From Turritopsis dohrnii (taxonomy: Eukaryota; Cnidaria; Hydrozoa; Anthoathecata; Oceaniidae), in assembly GCA_027922465.2 (NCBI GenBank), contig BQMF02000027.1, positions 62,001 through 126,000 on the forward strand: a stretch of DNA of 64,000 bases, in the 5' to 3' direction. This document shows, piece after piece, positions 1-10,039 of this stretch. Below the pieces are notes generated by a model. That model was not told the origin of the DNA, made no database searches, and was given only the letters and a program-made list of their open reading frames with translations. A program made the position numbers and the translations under genes. Each line of letters starts with the position of its first letter. The stretch's first letter is position 1.

Positions 1-587
1 CTATGGAAAGCTTTGTTGCTAAGTAACCATTCCTTCACAGCTCTCGCTTCCCTATCTAATAATGGAGAATCAATGTCACGTGAGCACATAACTTGTATAC
101 TTTCATCAAAGAGTGGAATGAATCTCCATTCTCTTCCACTTATGTGTGACAAATCTCCATAATAAGGAATAGAAGTTATGTTGCAAAATTGCACGTTTTC
201 ATAAGATTCCAAAAGTTGTAACTGTTCGTTAAGAGGAAAGTCGTTTTCGTGGTACAGCCGTATTAACCAATCATGGTAAAGATTCGATTCCATCGCTTCT
301 TTTATAATTAGTTTAAAAAAAGTTAGCCACATCTTGTTTGAATTCCACTTACCATACAATGTATATGACAGAACCTTCGTACTAAAAGAATTGTATTTTG
401 CCGAGCACATGTTTATTTTTCTTTCTTCGCCTTTAGTAGCAAACATTTTATGAATATATTGGATATGATTGTTCCATATAAAGACGTTAACTTTATACCA
501 ATTGGTCGTTTCGAACAAAAACTGTATTCCACCAATCAAAATCACAAGATAGCATACTTTTTGAACGCATCTATTGGTGATCTTCAT
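1..587 (-). CDS. Type II membrane glycosyltransferase-like protein, N-terminal part (runs off window)
   Basis: An open frame on the minus strand starts at ATG 587-585 and stays open to base 1 (195 codons), so the C-terminus lies outside the window. Residues about 7-25 form one hydrophobic segment after a short basic start, as in a type II signal anchor; the rest would be luminal or extracellular. The segment SRDIDSPLLDREARAVKEWL near the cut end resembles a conserved SRDxDS...RExxAVxEWL block that I know from poorly characterised glycosyltransferase-like proteins of cnidarians and bacteria. Substrate and activity cannot be read from the sequence. A diverged, broken copy of the first part lies at 3195-3572, so this is a local gene family. 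The ATG is followed directly by the anchor and shared by the paralogue, which supports this start. Confidence 0.6.
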   Translation of the reverse strand, partial: MKITNRCVQKVCYLVILIGGIQFLFETTNWYKVNVFIWNNHIQYIHKMFATKGEERKINMCSAKYNSFSTKVLSYTLYGKWNSNKMWLTFFKLIIKEAMESNLYHDWLIRLYHENDFPLNEQLQLLESYENVQFCNITSIPYYGDLSHISGREWRFIPLFDESIQVMCSRDIDSPLLDREARAVKEWLLSNKAFH

Positions 588-718
588 GACGTGGTTTTGT
601 TATGCTGAATTGAAATACAAATAGGATAGTAAAATTGATAGGTGTAGGATTGACAAAAGTGAAGTTATATTTCATCATTACCTATGTGTATCTAATCACA
701 CTAATCATCATTACACTA

Positions 719-1200
719 CTTAATACCTCTAATAAATGCTGCCCTTCTTTTTAACGTTTATTTATTTATTTATTTTTTGGTATTGTTTTACGTGGCTAGC
801 CTCACTCAGTTGCTATTGCATCTGCTTTCCAGGAGGAGCCACGGCTTAGGTTGGAGGCTCCGAAGTATTTGACACTCTCATGAGTGAAACAAACCCAATC
901 AAGGGCCTGTGCTCTTTTGGATGACCTCCTGTAACACCCGATTTATCATCTTCCAAATTTCCCTCACATGGCATGGGTCGACCTGGCGCAATGGTACATT
1001 CGGTGGATCGCCGCCAAGGGAAATTGAACCCCGATCTCGCGCATGAATTACGAGGGTGATAACCACTATACTACGGCGCCCTCTAATTAACGCCCACTCT
1101 TAAACTAAAACTAAAAACTAACTAAGACTAACTAAACATTAAATAAACAATCCCCGATTATTAACGCCCCCATGAGAGGGGCGTTTATTGGAAAAACATT
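719..1200. repeat. Diverged foldback element of the CCTCTAATAAACGCC family, split by a SINE
   Basis: The left end (taccTCTAATAAATGCTGCCC, about 717-740) and the right part (hairpin around 1160-1192, AGGGGCGTTTATT) match the termini of the intact copies at 32268-32713 and 36371-36828. The SINE at about 781-1083 sits between the two halves. Boundaries are approximate because the copy is degraded. Confidence 0.45.
781..1083 (-). mobile_element. tRNA-derived SINE
   Basis: Read on the minus strand, about 1083-1010 contain a pol III A-box-like stretch (TAGTATAGTGGTTATCAC) and a B-box (GGTTCAATTTCC) spaced as in a tRNA, but the anticodon arm is distorted. About 230 bp of non-tRNA body follow, ending near GGCTAGCCACG at about 790. 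The tRNA head plus unique body is the layout of a tRNA-derived SINE. A genuine tRNA gene is unlikely because the acceptor and anticodon stems do not close well. Confidence 0.6.
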
Positions 1201-1956
1201 ACCAAGCATATTCTTAAGATCTTATAAGTTAGAACAAAAGAAAAACAAATCATTTCAAAATGTTTGAGACTTTTTTCTACTTTGTTTCTGCTTCTGCTTT
1301 GTGGTTTGTGACATTAGAAACCCGGTTTGTTTACACAAAACAGTAATTGCTATATGTTTATAGGGACTTATATACAACTTGCTAGAGTTGTTCATAAATA
1401 ATTCCGTGCAAAACAATTAGAAACTTCACATCAACAATCGATATAAACGCGCATATTAAATAGACAGTTGAAATCAGAATAGTAAAAAAAATGGTATGGC
1501 GAATAAATAGGAGATCCAGATATTTCTTACATCTTTTCATAAAAACCTTAACTAAGTTCTAAAGAAACCTGCGAGCATCCCATACCTATTAGCCCTTCAG
1601 CCTGAAATTGTACGTTTAGTACGTTCTCAGGCAACAAGAAACATAAAGACAGTACATATAAATATCACAACCGTAATTCTCACTTTAAACTTCATAGAAT
1701 ATATGAATATATGTCATTTGTATCTAAGGAAATTCTAAAATAATGCTACGATCAGAAAACGCATTCCAATGCTACGAATCATCTTAATGTGTTCTTAACT
1801 GATAGAACTTTGAAATCTTACCTACTTATATTCTTTGTTCATATTAAAATCATGTAAATAAAAAGAAAATTCAGATAAACAAAATCAACTGGCTAAAATT
1901 TTTTATAAAACGCTTTCTTCCGAAAAAAATAAATCTAGCGAATAATGTTTCTGAAG
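1201..1956. other. No gene recognised
   Basis: AT-rich sequence without a convincing coding frame or a structured repeat that I can identify. Confidence 0.5.
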
Positions 1957-2250
1957 TAAGTAAGTAAGTAAGTAACGGGAGTTTTCAGTCCTTGGGCTTC
2001 CATCCGTAATGGTTGGTTCTTCCGCCCGCCGACTTGCAACTATTAGTTGACTTACCGCCAGAGATACGTATAGCATTGCTCTAACTTGCCTGAAGGCCAG
2101 TGTGCAGTCATTCGATGGCTCCTAATGGGCTGACACGCTGCTTTTAAAGCGCATCGGAGTGGTGTATTGAGATACGACATGACTGAACTCGAACACGGGT
2201 CGCAGCGGTCGCACTCAAAAGTACTGATCACTACACCATCACTGCACTGA
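1957..2250 (-). mobile_element. tRNA-derived SINE with (ACTT)n tail
   Basis: On the minus strand the copy starts near 2250 with a tRNA-like head holding an A-box (TGGTGTAGTGATCAGTAC) and a B-box (GTTCGAGTTC). A body of about 200 bp follows and the copy ends in a short (ACTT)n tail, seen on the plus strand as repeated AAGT at 1957-1975. A truncated relative lies at 56818-56965 and shares the body (cttgggcttccatcc...ggttgg...gacttgcaac), which shows this is a dispersed family. Confidence 0.75.
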
Positions 2251-2442
2251 ATTTCAAACTCCAGTGAAACAAATATATACTTTTGCGAATGGATGTTCCT
2301 TTTATATTTGATAACATTTTACAATCTCTCCTTTTTCATTTAAATATGTGTACTGTAGTAAATTTGATTACGAATTTTATCTTATAAAAATTGGAGCATC
2401 TAATTTTTTCCAGGATGCTGTTGAAGTCGTGAAAATATGTTA

Positions 2443-3160
2443 TTGCCCCAGTAGCGAGCGTAAGCGAGCGAGGATGCATAGTAGTTTCACAAGATAGGCG
2501 AATGTCATTTTTCGATTTTGTTCATCATCTTCGTCATGGTCATCATCATCGCCGTCATCATCATTCAACTTTTCGTGTTGACGTTACACGGTGGTATATA
2601 ATTATTAGTTAACTTTATTTTTTTCGTATCTCTTTCTAATTTATTATCATACTAACATGTAGTTTTAGCTAAAAATGCCCCTGCGCTCAAACCTTCCAAT
2701 TTGTACACAGCAAGCTATACATTAAAAAATTTGCAATTTAAGGATTTTTGTTTTTGATTGATTTGGGGCCTTATAAGTGGCATACTTTAAATATTACGAC
2801 AAAGCCAGTCTTTTATGTATGGCAAGATACACAATATTTCCAATAAAATCATGATCAAAGTGTCTTACAGACAGTGAAGAAAAAGCGTGCCGAACATCAC
2901 ATACTTAAGTGTAAATATTTAAGTTTTACTAGACAACGAATTGTTTAATGAATCGTGTAACCTTGTGACATAGTGGCTACACTAGTGACTACACTAACTT
3001 GCAATATGCAAACCAAATGCATCTACTTACGGAGCTGAAAACTGCATAAAACATTTTTGTTACTTTTTGTTATCTCTTAAGCCTAAGTCATACTAATTGC
3101 TTATATACTTTTTAAAAAGTGTAAACAAGGCTTAACAAGTAATATCAGAAAGTATGGTGA
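2443..3160. repeat. Dispersed repeat also present at 24683-25655 in rearranged order
   Basis: Three blocks recur. Block 2443-2620 (GCGAGCGTAAGCGAGCGAGG ... GTTACACGGTGG) matches 25497-25655 in inverted orientation. Blocks 2658-2735 (TAGCTAAAAATGCCCC) and 3052-3160 match 24683-24755 and 24785-24893 in the same orientation. The identity of the element is unknown; no coding frame is convincing. Confidence 0.6.
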
Positions 3161-3194
3161 TATAAAAGCCGCCTCGCTCAGCGCATTCTAAACC

Positions 3195-3572
3195 GCCTAG
3201 TGGAAAACCGGCTTAAGAAACCAGTGTTGATACAATTCTGATGCTTTTGCTTCTTTGGCAATAAGTTTAAAAAATTCGAGCCATCTTTTTGTTCGAATTC
3301 CAACTACCATACAATGTATAAGAAAGAACTTTTATACCAGATGTATTGTATTTTGCTGAACACATATTGTTCTTTCTTTTTTGTATTGTCCCTTCTCCCT
3401 TGTCGTTAGTAAAAATACAGCAGCTGACAAACTGCTTATAAATATCTTTGATATGATTGGATATGAAGATTTTTTCTTTATAACGATTGGTCATAGTGAA
3501 CAACAACTGTATTCCACCAATCAAAATCATTAAATAGCAGACTATCTGAACACAATTATTGGTGATCTTCAT
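3195..3572 (-). pseudogene. Broken paralogue of the 1-587 glycosyltransferase-like gene
   Basis: The frame from 3572 encodes the same signal-anchor start (MKITNNCVQIVCYLMILIGG) and the block CSAKYN...KVLSYTLYG as the gene at 1-587. The frame is lost in a T-run near 3268-3275; the matching sequence continues for about 20 codons in another frame (FFKLI.KEA...LY..W in the intact gene) and similarity then stops near 3200. The copy is therefore frameshifted and lacks the whole conserved catalytic-looking part. Similarity also extends a few bases upstream of the ATG, so the duplication included 5' flanking DNA. Confidence 0.7.
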
Positions 3573-5258
3573 GACGTGGTTTTATTATTCTAAATTAAAT
3601 TTCAAGAAAAAAAGTGGCATTTGTGTTGTTTAGAGCCAATAATCATGCTTCCTTTTTATTCCGTACTTCCTGTTCTGGGACTCAAAAAAATTAAGCTTCA
3701 ACCATTATAAGAAGTTTTAACTGTCACCCTATAAACACAAAAACTTTCTTACAAAATATATACTGTTGAGTTGTTGAAGAACGAATCCATCTTTTAAGTA
3801 AACTATTAATCAGATTAATTAAACTTTCGCCTTGTCTAATGTTAATCAATTGACCTGCGATTAGACATTGGCAATACCTTACTTAAGAATGATAGAGTTT
3901 TCATATGTACAGGTCATTAGATTTACATTAGACAAGGGAAAAGTTCAAACGTGTAAACTACGCTCAAGTAAAAAACAGATTGCAGTAGAGTAGACACGAA
4001 AGGCTTCGTGAAAAACTTGTTGGTTTGGATCATTAATTTCTTAAAAGTACATAACACGCAAATCGATATTGAAAATTGATCTGATTAAAGCGTTTGCTTT
4101 TCATTCATTATAAAACTATGTTATTTTACTGTCTTTTCACTGTAGTTTGAATATTATTCTAATAACGAATCTCCAAACTTTAAGTTGATGTTTTATTCAA
4201 TTTTATTAAATTCTATCAACTACACCGTCCATCACTTCCCTCACTGCTTGTTACAAAAGAATAATATACTTACCGCTCGCGCTTGAAAACTTTAATATGG
4301 TGAATCTAAAATTCTTTTTGAGTATGAAAAACATTTTTATCAAACGTCACACTTCATTACCAAACAGTTTCGTGAGAAATATTTAACAAATTTACATAAT
4401 AAATACAGTGGCTGATCTAAAGACAAGTGTGTAGGAGAGTGTCAAATAATCCCATTGGTAATAGAAATTGAATTCACAAATCATGTCAATGCGCTCCTCC
4501 ACAAGTTACGACTACCCTCTTACTGTCAGAAATCCTTTTGCCTGTAAGGGCATCTTGTTCTTCTTTTTCTTACTGTCCAAACCTAGCGGTTTTTTGAAAT
4601 TCCGTGCGTGCATTTACATGAAACCAAAGCGCTGTGCATTGTGTTGTCACCGAAAGATTCACAAAAGTTTTTTGATCAATAATCAATGGATTTTAAAGAA
4701 GATGTATATAATGTAGAAAAAGAAAATTTATAGAAGAAACTTACATAACTTTGGACTGTGATCATTCTTTTCTAACTAAAAAGAAGTTCTTAACGTTTTG
4801 TAAAAAGAAGAGTGAAAAAATATATGTATATACAGTACACAACACTCTGCAAAGCCATGGATTTTGGGATAGAAGAAGAGCTACTTATTCATTGTACTTA
4901 AGGAATACATAATGTCTTCGTATAGGTTACCATGCTTATATGGTAATATGACAGCCAGAAATTGGAGAAGTTCTAGAGAGTCGAGTAAAACCAGAAAATG
5001 AATTTGACAAAATACCCTGCTGCAGTAATACAGAACAATGCTGTGGTTGTACATTTGGCAAAAGGAAAGACAGGCCGTTCAATCTCATTTTTTCTTCAAG
5101 CAAGCGATCTGCAAAGTAGAAATAACTGAAAAAAAGTTAATCTTGATGATAAAGAAGGACTCCAAATACCATGAAAACTTATTCATTTTACTGGGAATGT
5201 ACAATTTATTATTCCGGTGGCGAAATGGGGTATTTTACTTGCACCCGTACAATTTGTA
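3573..5258. other. No gene recognised; contains fragments of dispersed repeats
   Basis: The only clear homology is 4530-4640, which carries GTAAGGGCATCTTGTTCTTC and CTGTCCAAACCTAGCGG and matches 53765-53865 in inverted orientation; related GGGCATCTTGTTT ends occur at about 6140-6190 and 42680-42740. A short frame near 4990-5120 (..CCGCTFGKRKDRPFNL..) looks coding-like, but I cannot assign it. Confidence 0.45.
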
Positions 5259-6005
5259 TACCTTATCGGGGAAAGAAAAGTCGGGATTTATTTTAGTCGG
5301 GGAAAATTTTGGTCGGGGAAAAATTTAGTCACCTCGAGAAATTTTAGTCACTTTTCCCCGACCAAAATTTCGAAATTAGTCGCTTTTCCCCGACTAAAAT
5401 TTCTAAATAAGTCACTTTTCCCTGACCAAAATTTGCAATACAAGTAGAAAATGGAACACAATTTTTGTCGACACTTTCAATTTGAACTAAAAATTATATT
5501 ACAAAATAACTAATTAAGAGTTCAATCTAATACAATAACAGTTTTTGAGGTTTGATCGTCATTATTTTCATCACTGGCATCCATATTGCTTTCACAAACA
5601 TCAATTATATCTTCACTGACATCCATTTTATTTTCACTGACATCAATTTTGTTTCCCTTAATCGTAACAGAAAAATCTGTATCGTCCTCATTGACTGATT
5701 CAACTTCATTCGATTCCCCTTCCTTTGCTTGACCGTCATAATTCCAGTCGAAAATCGATAGATAGACTCTACTTGAGATTATCAAAAATCGGGGAAAAGT
5801 TTCGGTCGGGGACTAAAAAATCGGGGAAATGTTTTGGACGGGAGTAAAAAAACCTGGGAAAATTTTTGGACGGGGAAATGAAATATCGGGTGAAATTTTT
5901 GGACGGGTGTTGAAAAGTCGGGGGAAAATTTGGTCGGGGAAAATTTTAGTCACTAGCCCAAAAAATTAGTCACTTACCCCCGACTTTTTTTTCCCCGATA
6001 AGGTA
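5259..6005. mobile_element. Foldback/MITE, family TACCTTATCGGGG, copy 1
   Basis: Both ends carry TACCTTATCGGGG / CCCCGATAAGGTA in inverted orientation, flanked by TA. Inside each end the short word AGTCACTTTTCCCCGAC and variants repeat several times. Related copies lie at 20568-20748 (one end only), 21278-21828 and 34628-35128. The central 5522-5785 minus-strand frame (87 codons) is very acidic and repetitive (KMDVSEDIIDVCESNMD) and may be the tail of a gene of the autonomous parent or a chance frame. No transposase is present, so this is non-autonomous. Confidence 0.8.
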
Positions 6006-6144
6006 TATGGGTTTTTGTTCTATTTTCTGGTTTTCTTTTTTATGGTTAAAAGAAAAGTCGGAAGTTCGAGCCCACCCAGATCATTCATCTTTTTTTTCCG
6101 AATTTCCAAAATGTGTCATAAAATATTTCATTTTTCATGCTTCA

Positions 6145-6565
6145 GCTGATTTTGCCGAAATCCTTATGCATGTAAGGGCATCTTGTTTCTCTTCTTGTGC
6201 GCGACGTCAGTATGAAGACATTGCATTGAAACCTAGATCGAACGTGACATTTAGGGAAAATTATCTCGGTAACTAATAGGGACAACTGACGTTATATAGG
6301 CGATAGGGAGACGAAAACTTTAGGCCAAATGTTTTTTGAGAGCGGCAATTTGGTCATCAAAATCTTTGGTGGACGATATCTCTGTAACGACGGTTGGTCG
6401 TAACAAAACGATGTTGTACATTTTTTAAATCAGTATTTCGAGGTCTACAACATGGATACACCATGGACGTGGATACACTTATCATTGCCAATTCCTTAAT
6501 TTTATTTTTTGTGTACTCAACGCAGGCTGAACATGGGCGGCGAGCGACGCTTCCTTGGCAGCTAG
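6145..6565 (+). mobile_element. Helitron 3'-terminal fragment
   Basis: The right end reads GGGCGGCGAGCGACGCTTCC, a degenerate hairpin, then TTGGCAGCTAG ending in CTAG at 6562-6565 and followed by T, the normal Helitron 3' end and target base. Internal sequence (cgacgtcagtatgaag..., ...aattatctcggtaactaatagggacaactgacg..., ...attgccaattccttaattttatt...) matches the Helitron at 22677-23150. The 5' TC end is absent. The insertion cuts the Harbinger transposase remnant that follows. Confidence 0.7.
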
Positions 6566-7078
6566 TCATAATAATTTTTAAAAAACTCCAAGTGGATTCC
6601 CTTCCATCAATGTAATCAATTAAACCAGGTGGAGTGTAAACTTGTCCGCTGTTTTTTCGTAGAAAATTATCAAGAACCAAAGCGCATGTTGTAATTGTGC
6701 TTGCCTTTTCTGGAGACAAATTTAAGGGCTGTTGGAGAATGCGCCATTTATTTGCCAAAATACCAAAAAGGTTTCCTGAAATTCTTCGCGCACGACTTAA
6801 ACGGTAATTGAAAATACGCTTCTCTTCTGTTAAATTTGTCTGAGGGTATGGCTTCATCATATAGCTTTTCAGTTCAAAAGCGTCATCGCCCACAAAAACC
6901 TAAGGTACGTTGGTTCATCCATAAGGAAGTGGCGTATTCCCAACTCATTATCTTCAATTTTTTGTCGTAAATCGGAGCTATTCCACACACCCGAATCATT
7001 CATACGACTATTGCTGCCGATATCTGCGTAAATGCACTCTTTGTATAAAATACTCAGATCCACTGTCAGGATTGCGGC
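6566..7078 (-). pseudogene. PIF/Harbinger transposase (DDE_Tnp_4) remnant
   Basis: Minus-strand frames encode characteristic blocks of the Harbinger transposase: YADIGSNSRMNDSGVW (second catalytic region), then VGDDAFELKSYMMKPYP (the D-containing block), then IFNYRLSRARRISGNLFGIL (the third catalytic region; the usual E of RVVENAFGIL is replaced by G in RRISGNLFGIL). Between the first two blocks the frame is interrupted near 6900-6930 (stop codons within LPYG.TNVP.VFVG). The N-terminal half is missing at 7078, where a recombinase fragment in the opposite orientation begins, and the C-terminus is cut by the Helitron end at 6565. It cannot encode an active enzyme. Confidence 0.85.
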
Positions 7079-7263
7079 CGCCTTTAGATAAGAAGCCCTT
7101 CGGTTTACACAGCCTACGCAGTGGTGGTGCAAGTACGGCAGCCAACGCATGTGCACCTGACAGATTATTTAAGAGACACGGGCGGTGGATATCAGAGAAA
7201 GTGAAGGACGGTTATGTGCAAGATAATTTCTCCACTTTGCTATCTGTGAGTCGAAATCCTTAA
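7069..7263 (+). pseudogene. Tyrosine recombinase (integrase-like) C-terminal fragment
   Basis: The frame encodes FGLHSLRSGGASTAANAC, RLFKRHGRW and KDGYVQDN, followed by LLSVSRNP and a stop. This matches the C-terminal half of the tyrosine recombinase fold: HxLR (box II H and R), the downstream H/RW, and the nucleophile Y in DGYV. Such recombinases in animal genomes come from Crypton- or DIRS/Ngaro-type elements; which one cannot be decided from 63 residues. The N-terminal part is absent because the Harbinger remnant abuts at about 7070. The recombinase sequence itself has no stop, so the truncation is recent or the junction is recombinational. Confidence 0.75.
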
Positions 7264-8079
7264 GGTTGTGAAAGCAACCTATGAAGTCCAATGCTGCCCT
7301 TACTTTTTAATCACAAACTGAGTTAAGATGACTCCACTACTACCAAAATTATTGTTCATTCTTTACCAATCTGTCCTACCTAAGCTTAACATAGAAAAAT
7401 AAATGAAGTTATTTTGCAGCAAAATTAGAAAATAAAAGAGAATCGAAACAAATAACACAACCTTTCATAAAGGTCATTCAATGTCGATTCAATGTAACAT
7501 TCATCACTCAATAAAAGGCAAGACAGTCTTCGAATCTTTGTCTCAAAGTATGCCGAACTTGAAAACTTCCATAAGGAACAACATTATTTTGGAACCAAAC
7601 CCCATTAAAAATACTATTGTTGCATCTGTGGTGATAAACATAAGCTATTATTGGAAGATCGGCCCTTTCCAACATAGCACGACATATTCACACTTATGGT
7701 GGCGATATAAGACATAGGAGAGAGGCTGAGAGATGGGTTCCTTAAATAGCTTGAAAAACTTAAATAGCTAACCTTGAACCCAGGGTCTCTTGCCTTTTCT
7801 ATATACGGATAGCGGCGAATATCGAAAAGGCATGAGACCCTGGGTTCGAGGTTGCTTAAATAGCTTTACAAACAATTAATAACGCTTTTGAAGTTCACAA
7901 AACCTTGACGATTTTGTCCACTAGGATACACAGCTTTTTGCTTCGTGAGACAATCTTATTTCAATCCGAACCTCAACTAATTCTGTAAAAATAGTGATCG
8001 TCGGTGATACCTTCTTTCCTCCACAAGCGCTAATATTTCTTTCTTATTTTCCCTACAAGCGAAGGATTACTATCCATTC
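7264..8079. other. No gene; one long hairpin
   Basis: An inverted repeat at about 7772-7855 pairs GAACCCAGGGTCTCTTGCC with its complement around a short spacer; the outer word TTAAATAGCT occurs on both sides. A hairpin of similar type (CGTTCCCAGGGCTTTTTGCC) is at 18443-18532. Both resemble short CCCAGGG-type palindromic MITEs common in invertebrate genomes. The rest is without recognisable content. Confidence 0.6.
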
Positions 8080-10024
8080 AAATGGCAAAAACATTGTGAA
8101 CTTTAATTCAATTATTCATTCATCAACAATGTCGTCCTATTATTTTATTTAGAATATATTTCGATACGAATGTGTATCATCTTCAGCTAAAAAATAAATA
8201 AAATCAGTAAAATGCAGTAAACTACCACATACCTATAAACATATTTACATACAACATATCAACATATCTACACGTAAAAAAGTTCGTACTAAAATGAAAA
8301 TTTCACAACAAAATTGATAATTTCAATGCTCACGTCAGCAGTCCTACGGGAGCATTGCAATTATAATTTAATTGTCAATTTTCGACTTCTATACTCATCT
8401 TTAGTGTTCAGTAATGGCTTAATGTCTTTAATAAATAACGCCTCTAAAGTCATTAAGTGATAAACGGATCTATTTGTTTTGGCTAAAACGGACACGCATT
8501 CCATTGAAAATTCCGCATGACACTCATTAAAATGTGCAGCTACTGGCCCCTTGCCTTTATGCTCCTTCATGCGTGTAGTCAGATGACGGACAGTTTGTCC
8601 GACATAACACGCGTCACAGCGTGGACAAGCAATTTTGTAGACTACTTTGCTTTGAAGAGAGCTATCAGCTTGTGTCTTCAATGATGGCATGGATGTTTTC
8701 AGTTTCCTGATTGTTTTGACGACAACACACGGCACATTTGTCCTTTTCAATGACGTTTCAAATTTTTCAGTCACCTTTCCTCTGTACTCAATTTTCATCA
8801 CTTTCTTTTCAGCCTGTTCTTCATCTGTCTCTGCCGTTTCCTGGACTCTTTCATTCTTTTCCCTTTCTATGAGCTTATCGATTGCTTTTTTCACTAAAGG
8901 CTCGTAAAAATGTGGTGGATATTGATTGTTCTCTAAAACAGTTTTAGCCTTTGTAACACTCTCATGAAAATTCTTCCACGTACTACAGGTGTTGTATATC
9001 CGATGAATGAAGCCTGTAACCACTGATTTCTTATACTGTACAGGTGCTATGGCATGAAAATTCATGGTTAAACCAGTGTCTGTTGTTTTGGTGTACCACG
9101 TGGAGTTTAATGAACGATTCTCCCGCATGATTTTCATATCAAGGAATGGCAGTGATTTCTGATGTTCCCTTTCGATTGTGAATTTTAATGAAGTATGGTA
9201 AGAATTGATTTCACCTAGTTTTTGGTCAATTTCTGTTACTTTAATCTCTCTCAAGATGTCATCCATGTATCGTTCATACATTTTTGCTGAGTCCTTTATT
9301 CTCCCATCATATTTACTTAACCAGCCGTTGGCTAATAGAGGAGCTGGTGGACTCCCCATCGCGAGGCCATCTGTTTGGCGGTAGTAACCATCGTGGGTCA
9401 GCATCAAAACGTTGCATGTGCATAGTTCAAGTAATTCTATGAAAGTTTCCTTAGATATTGGAGGTTTTGGGTAATTTCCAGAGTATAGCATTTCAGTACA
9501 GTCCATAATTGCCTCTTGTACAGGAACATTTGTGTAAAGTGACGTCACGTCGAAACTTACTAGTTCTTCATCTGGTTCCAAGATAACGTTTTTCAGGTTG
9601 TTTGAAATGTCCTTTGCAGAGGAATTGATGTTGCATTCCTTGACTACTTTTAACCAATCAGCTACCTGATTCGCGATCTTGTGGTAGGCTGAGCCGGGCA
9701 TTGATAATACAGGTCTAACTGGTATATCCTGTTTATGGACTTTAGCTAATCCATATATCCGTGGTGCTTGACTCCCTGACGGTTTGATTTTGTCATAGAG
9801 TGCTTCGTTGATTTTATTCTCGTCCAGTAAACTTTTTAGTTTCTCCACTACCTTTTCTTCTTCTTTTATCACCGGGTGTTTCTCGTTCTTTCTTTTTGGG
9901 ACCATTTTCTCGAATTGTGGGAGCTTGAGAATATCTTCAATTTTGGCGTTGTATGCGTCTACAGACATAAGACATATTCCAATTCCTTTGTCGAATGGAA
10001 TGGCAAGTAGGTTATTTTCTTTGA
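8080..10024 (-). mobile_element. Penelope-like retroelement, 5'-truncated, with 15-bp target duplication
   Basis: The words GATTACTATCCATTC at 8065-8079 and 10025-10039 are identical and flank the element exactly, so they are a target-site duplication. The insert carries a reverse transcriptase plus GIY-YIG ORF and a 3' tail that includes a hammerhead-like motif. Penelope-like elements are known for variable target duplications and 5' truncation; here the N-terminal part of the usual ORF is missing. Confidence 0.85.
8159..8186 (-). ncRNA. Hammerhead-ribozyme-like core in the Penelope 3' tail (candidate)
   Basis: On the minus strand, CTGAAGA is followed by T, then GATAC-ACATTC-GTATC, then GAAA. 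CTGANGA and GAAA are the conserved core boxes of the hammerhead and GATAC/GTATC form a perfect helix II. Penelope-like elements are known to carry hammerhead motifs. One extra T between CTGAAGA and the helix departs from the consensus, and I did not identify convincing helices I and III or a cleavage triplet, so the motif may be inactive or only a conserved tail signature. Confidence 0.4.
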
Positions 10025-10037
10025 GATTACTATCCAT
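8361..10037 (-). CDS. Penelope-like reverse transcriptase with GIY-YIG endonuclease (5'-truncated ORF)
   Basis: The 558-codon frame encodes a reverse transcriptase followed by a GIY-YIG endonuclease, the Penelope/Poseidon arrangement. Visible RT motifs are SFDVTSLYTNVPV (motif A, about 161-173), TDGLAMGSPPAPLLAN (motif B, about 222-237) and ERYMDDIL (catalytic YMDD, about 255-262). A GIY-YIG module follows (VYKIACPRC...CYVGQTVRHLTTRMKEH, about 465-493). The endonuclease nicks the target and the RT primes cDNA there. The frame has no internal stop. However, the ATG and first residues (MDSN) fall inside the 15-bp target duplication, so they are host sequence: the true element ORF began further upstream and was lost. 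Expression of this shortened form is doubtful. Confidence 0.88.
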   Translation of the reverse strand: MDSNLKENNLLAIPFDKGIGICLMSVDAYNAKIEDILKLPQFEKMVPKRKNEKHPVIKEEEKVVEKLKSLLDENKINEALYDKIKPSGSQAPRIYGLAKVHKQDIPVRPVLSMPGSAYHKIANQVADWLKVVKECNINSSAKDISNNLKNVILEPDEELVSFDVTSLYTNVPVQEAIMDCTEMLYSGNYPKPPISKETFIELLELCTCNVLMLTHDGYYRQTDGLAMGSPPAPLLANGWLSKYDGRIKDSAKMYERYMDDILREIKVTEIDQKLGEINSYHTSLKFTIEREHQKSLPFLDMKIMRENRSLNSTWYTKTTDTGLTMNFHAIAPVQYKKSVVTGFIHRIYNTCSTWKNFHESVTKAKTVLENNQYPPHFYEPLVKKAIDKLIEREKNERVQETAETDEEQAEKKVMKIEYRGKVTEKFETSLKRTNVPCVVVKTIRKLKTSMPSLKTQADSSLQSKVVYKIACPRCDACYVGQTVRHLTTRMKEHKGKGPVAAHFNECHAEFSMECVSVLAKTNRSVYHLMTLEALFIKDIKPLLNTKDEYRSRKLTIKL

Positions 10038-10039
10038 TC

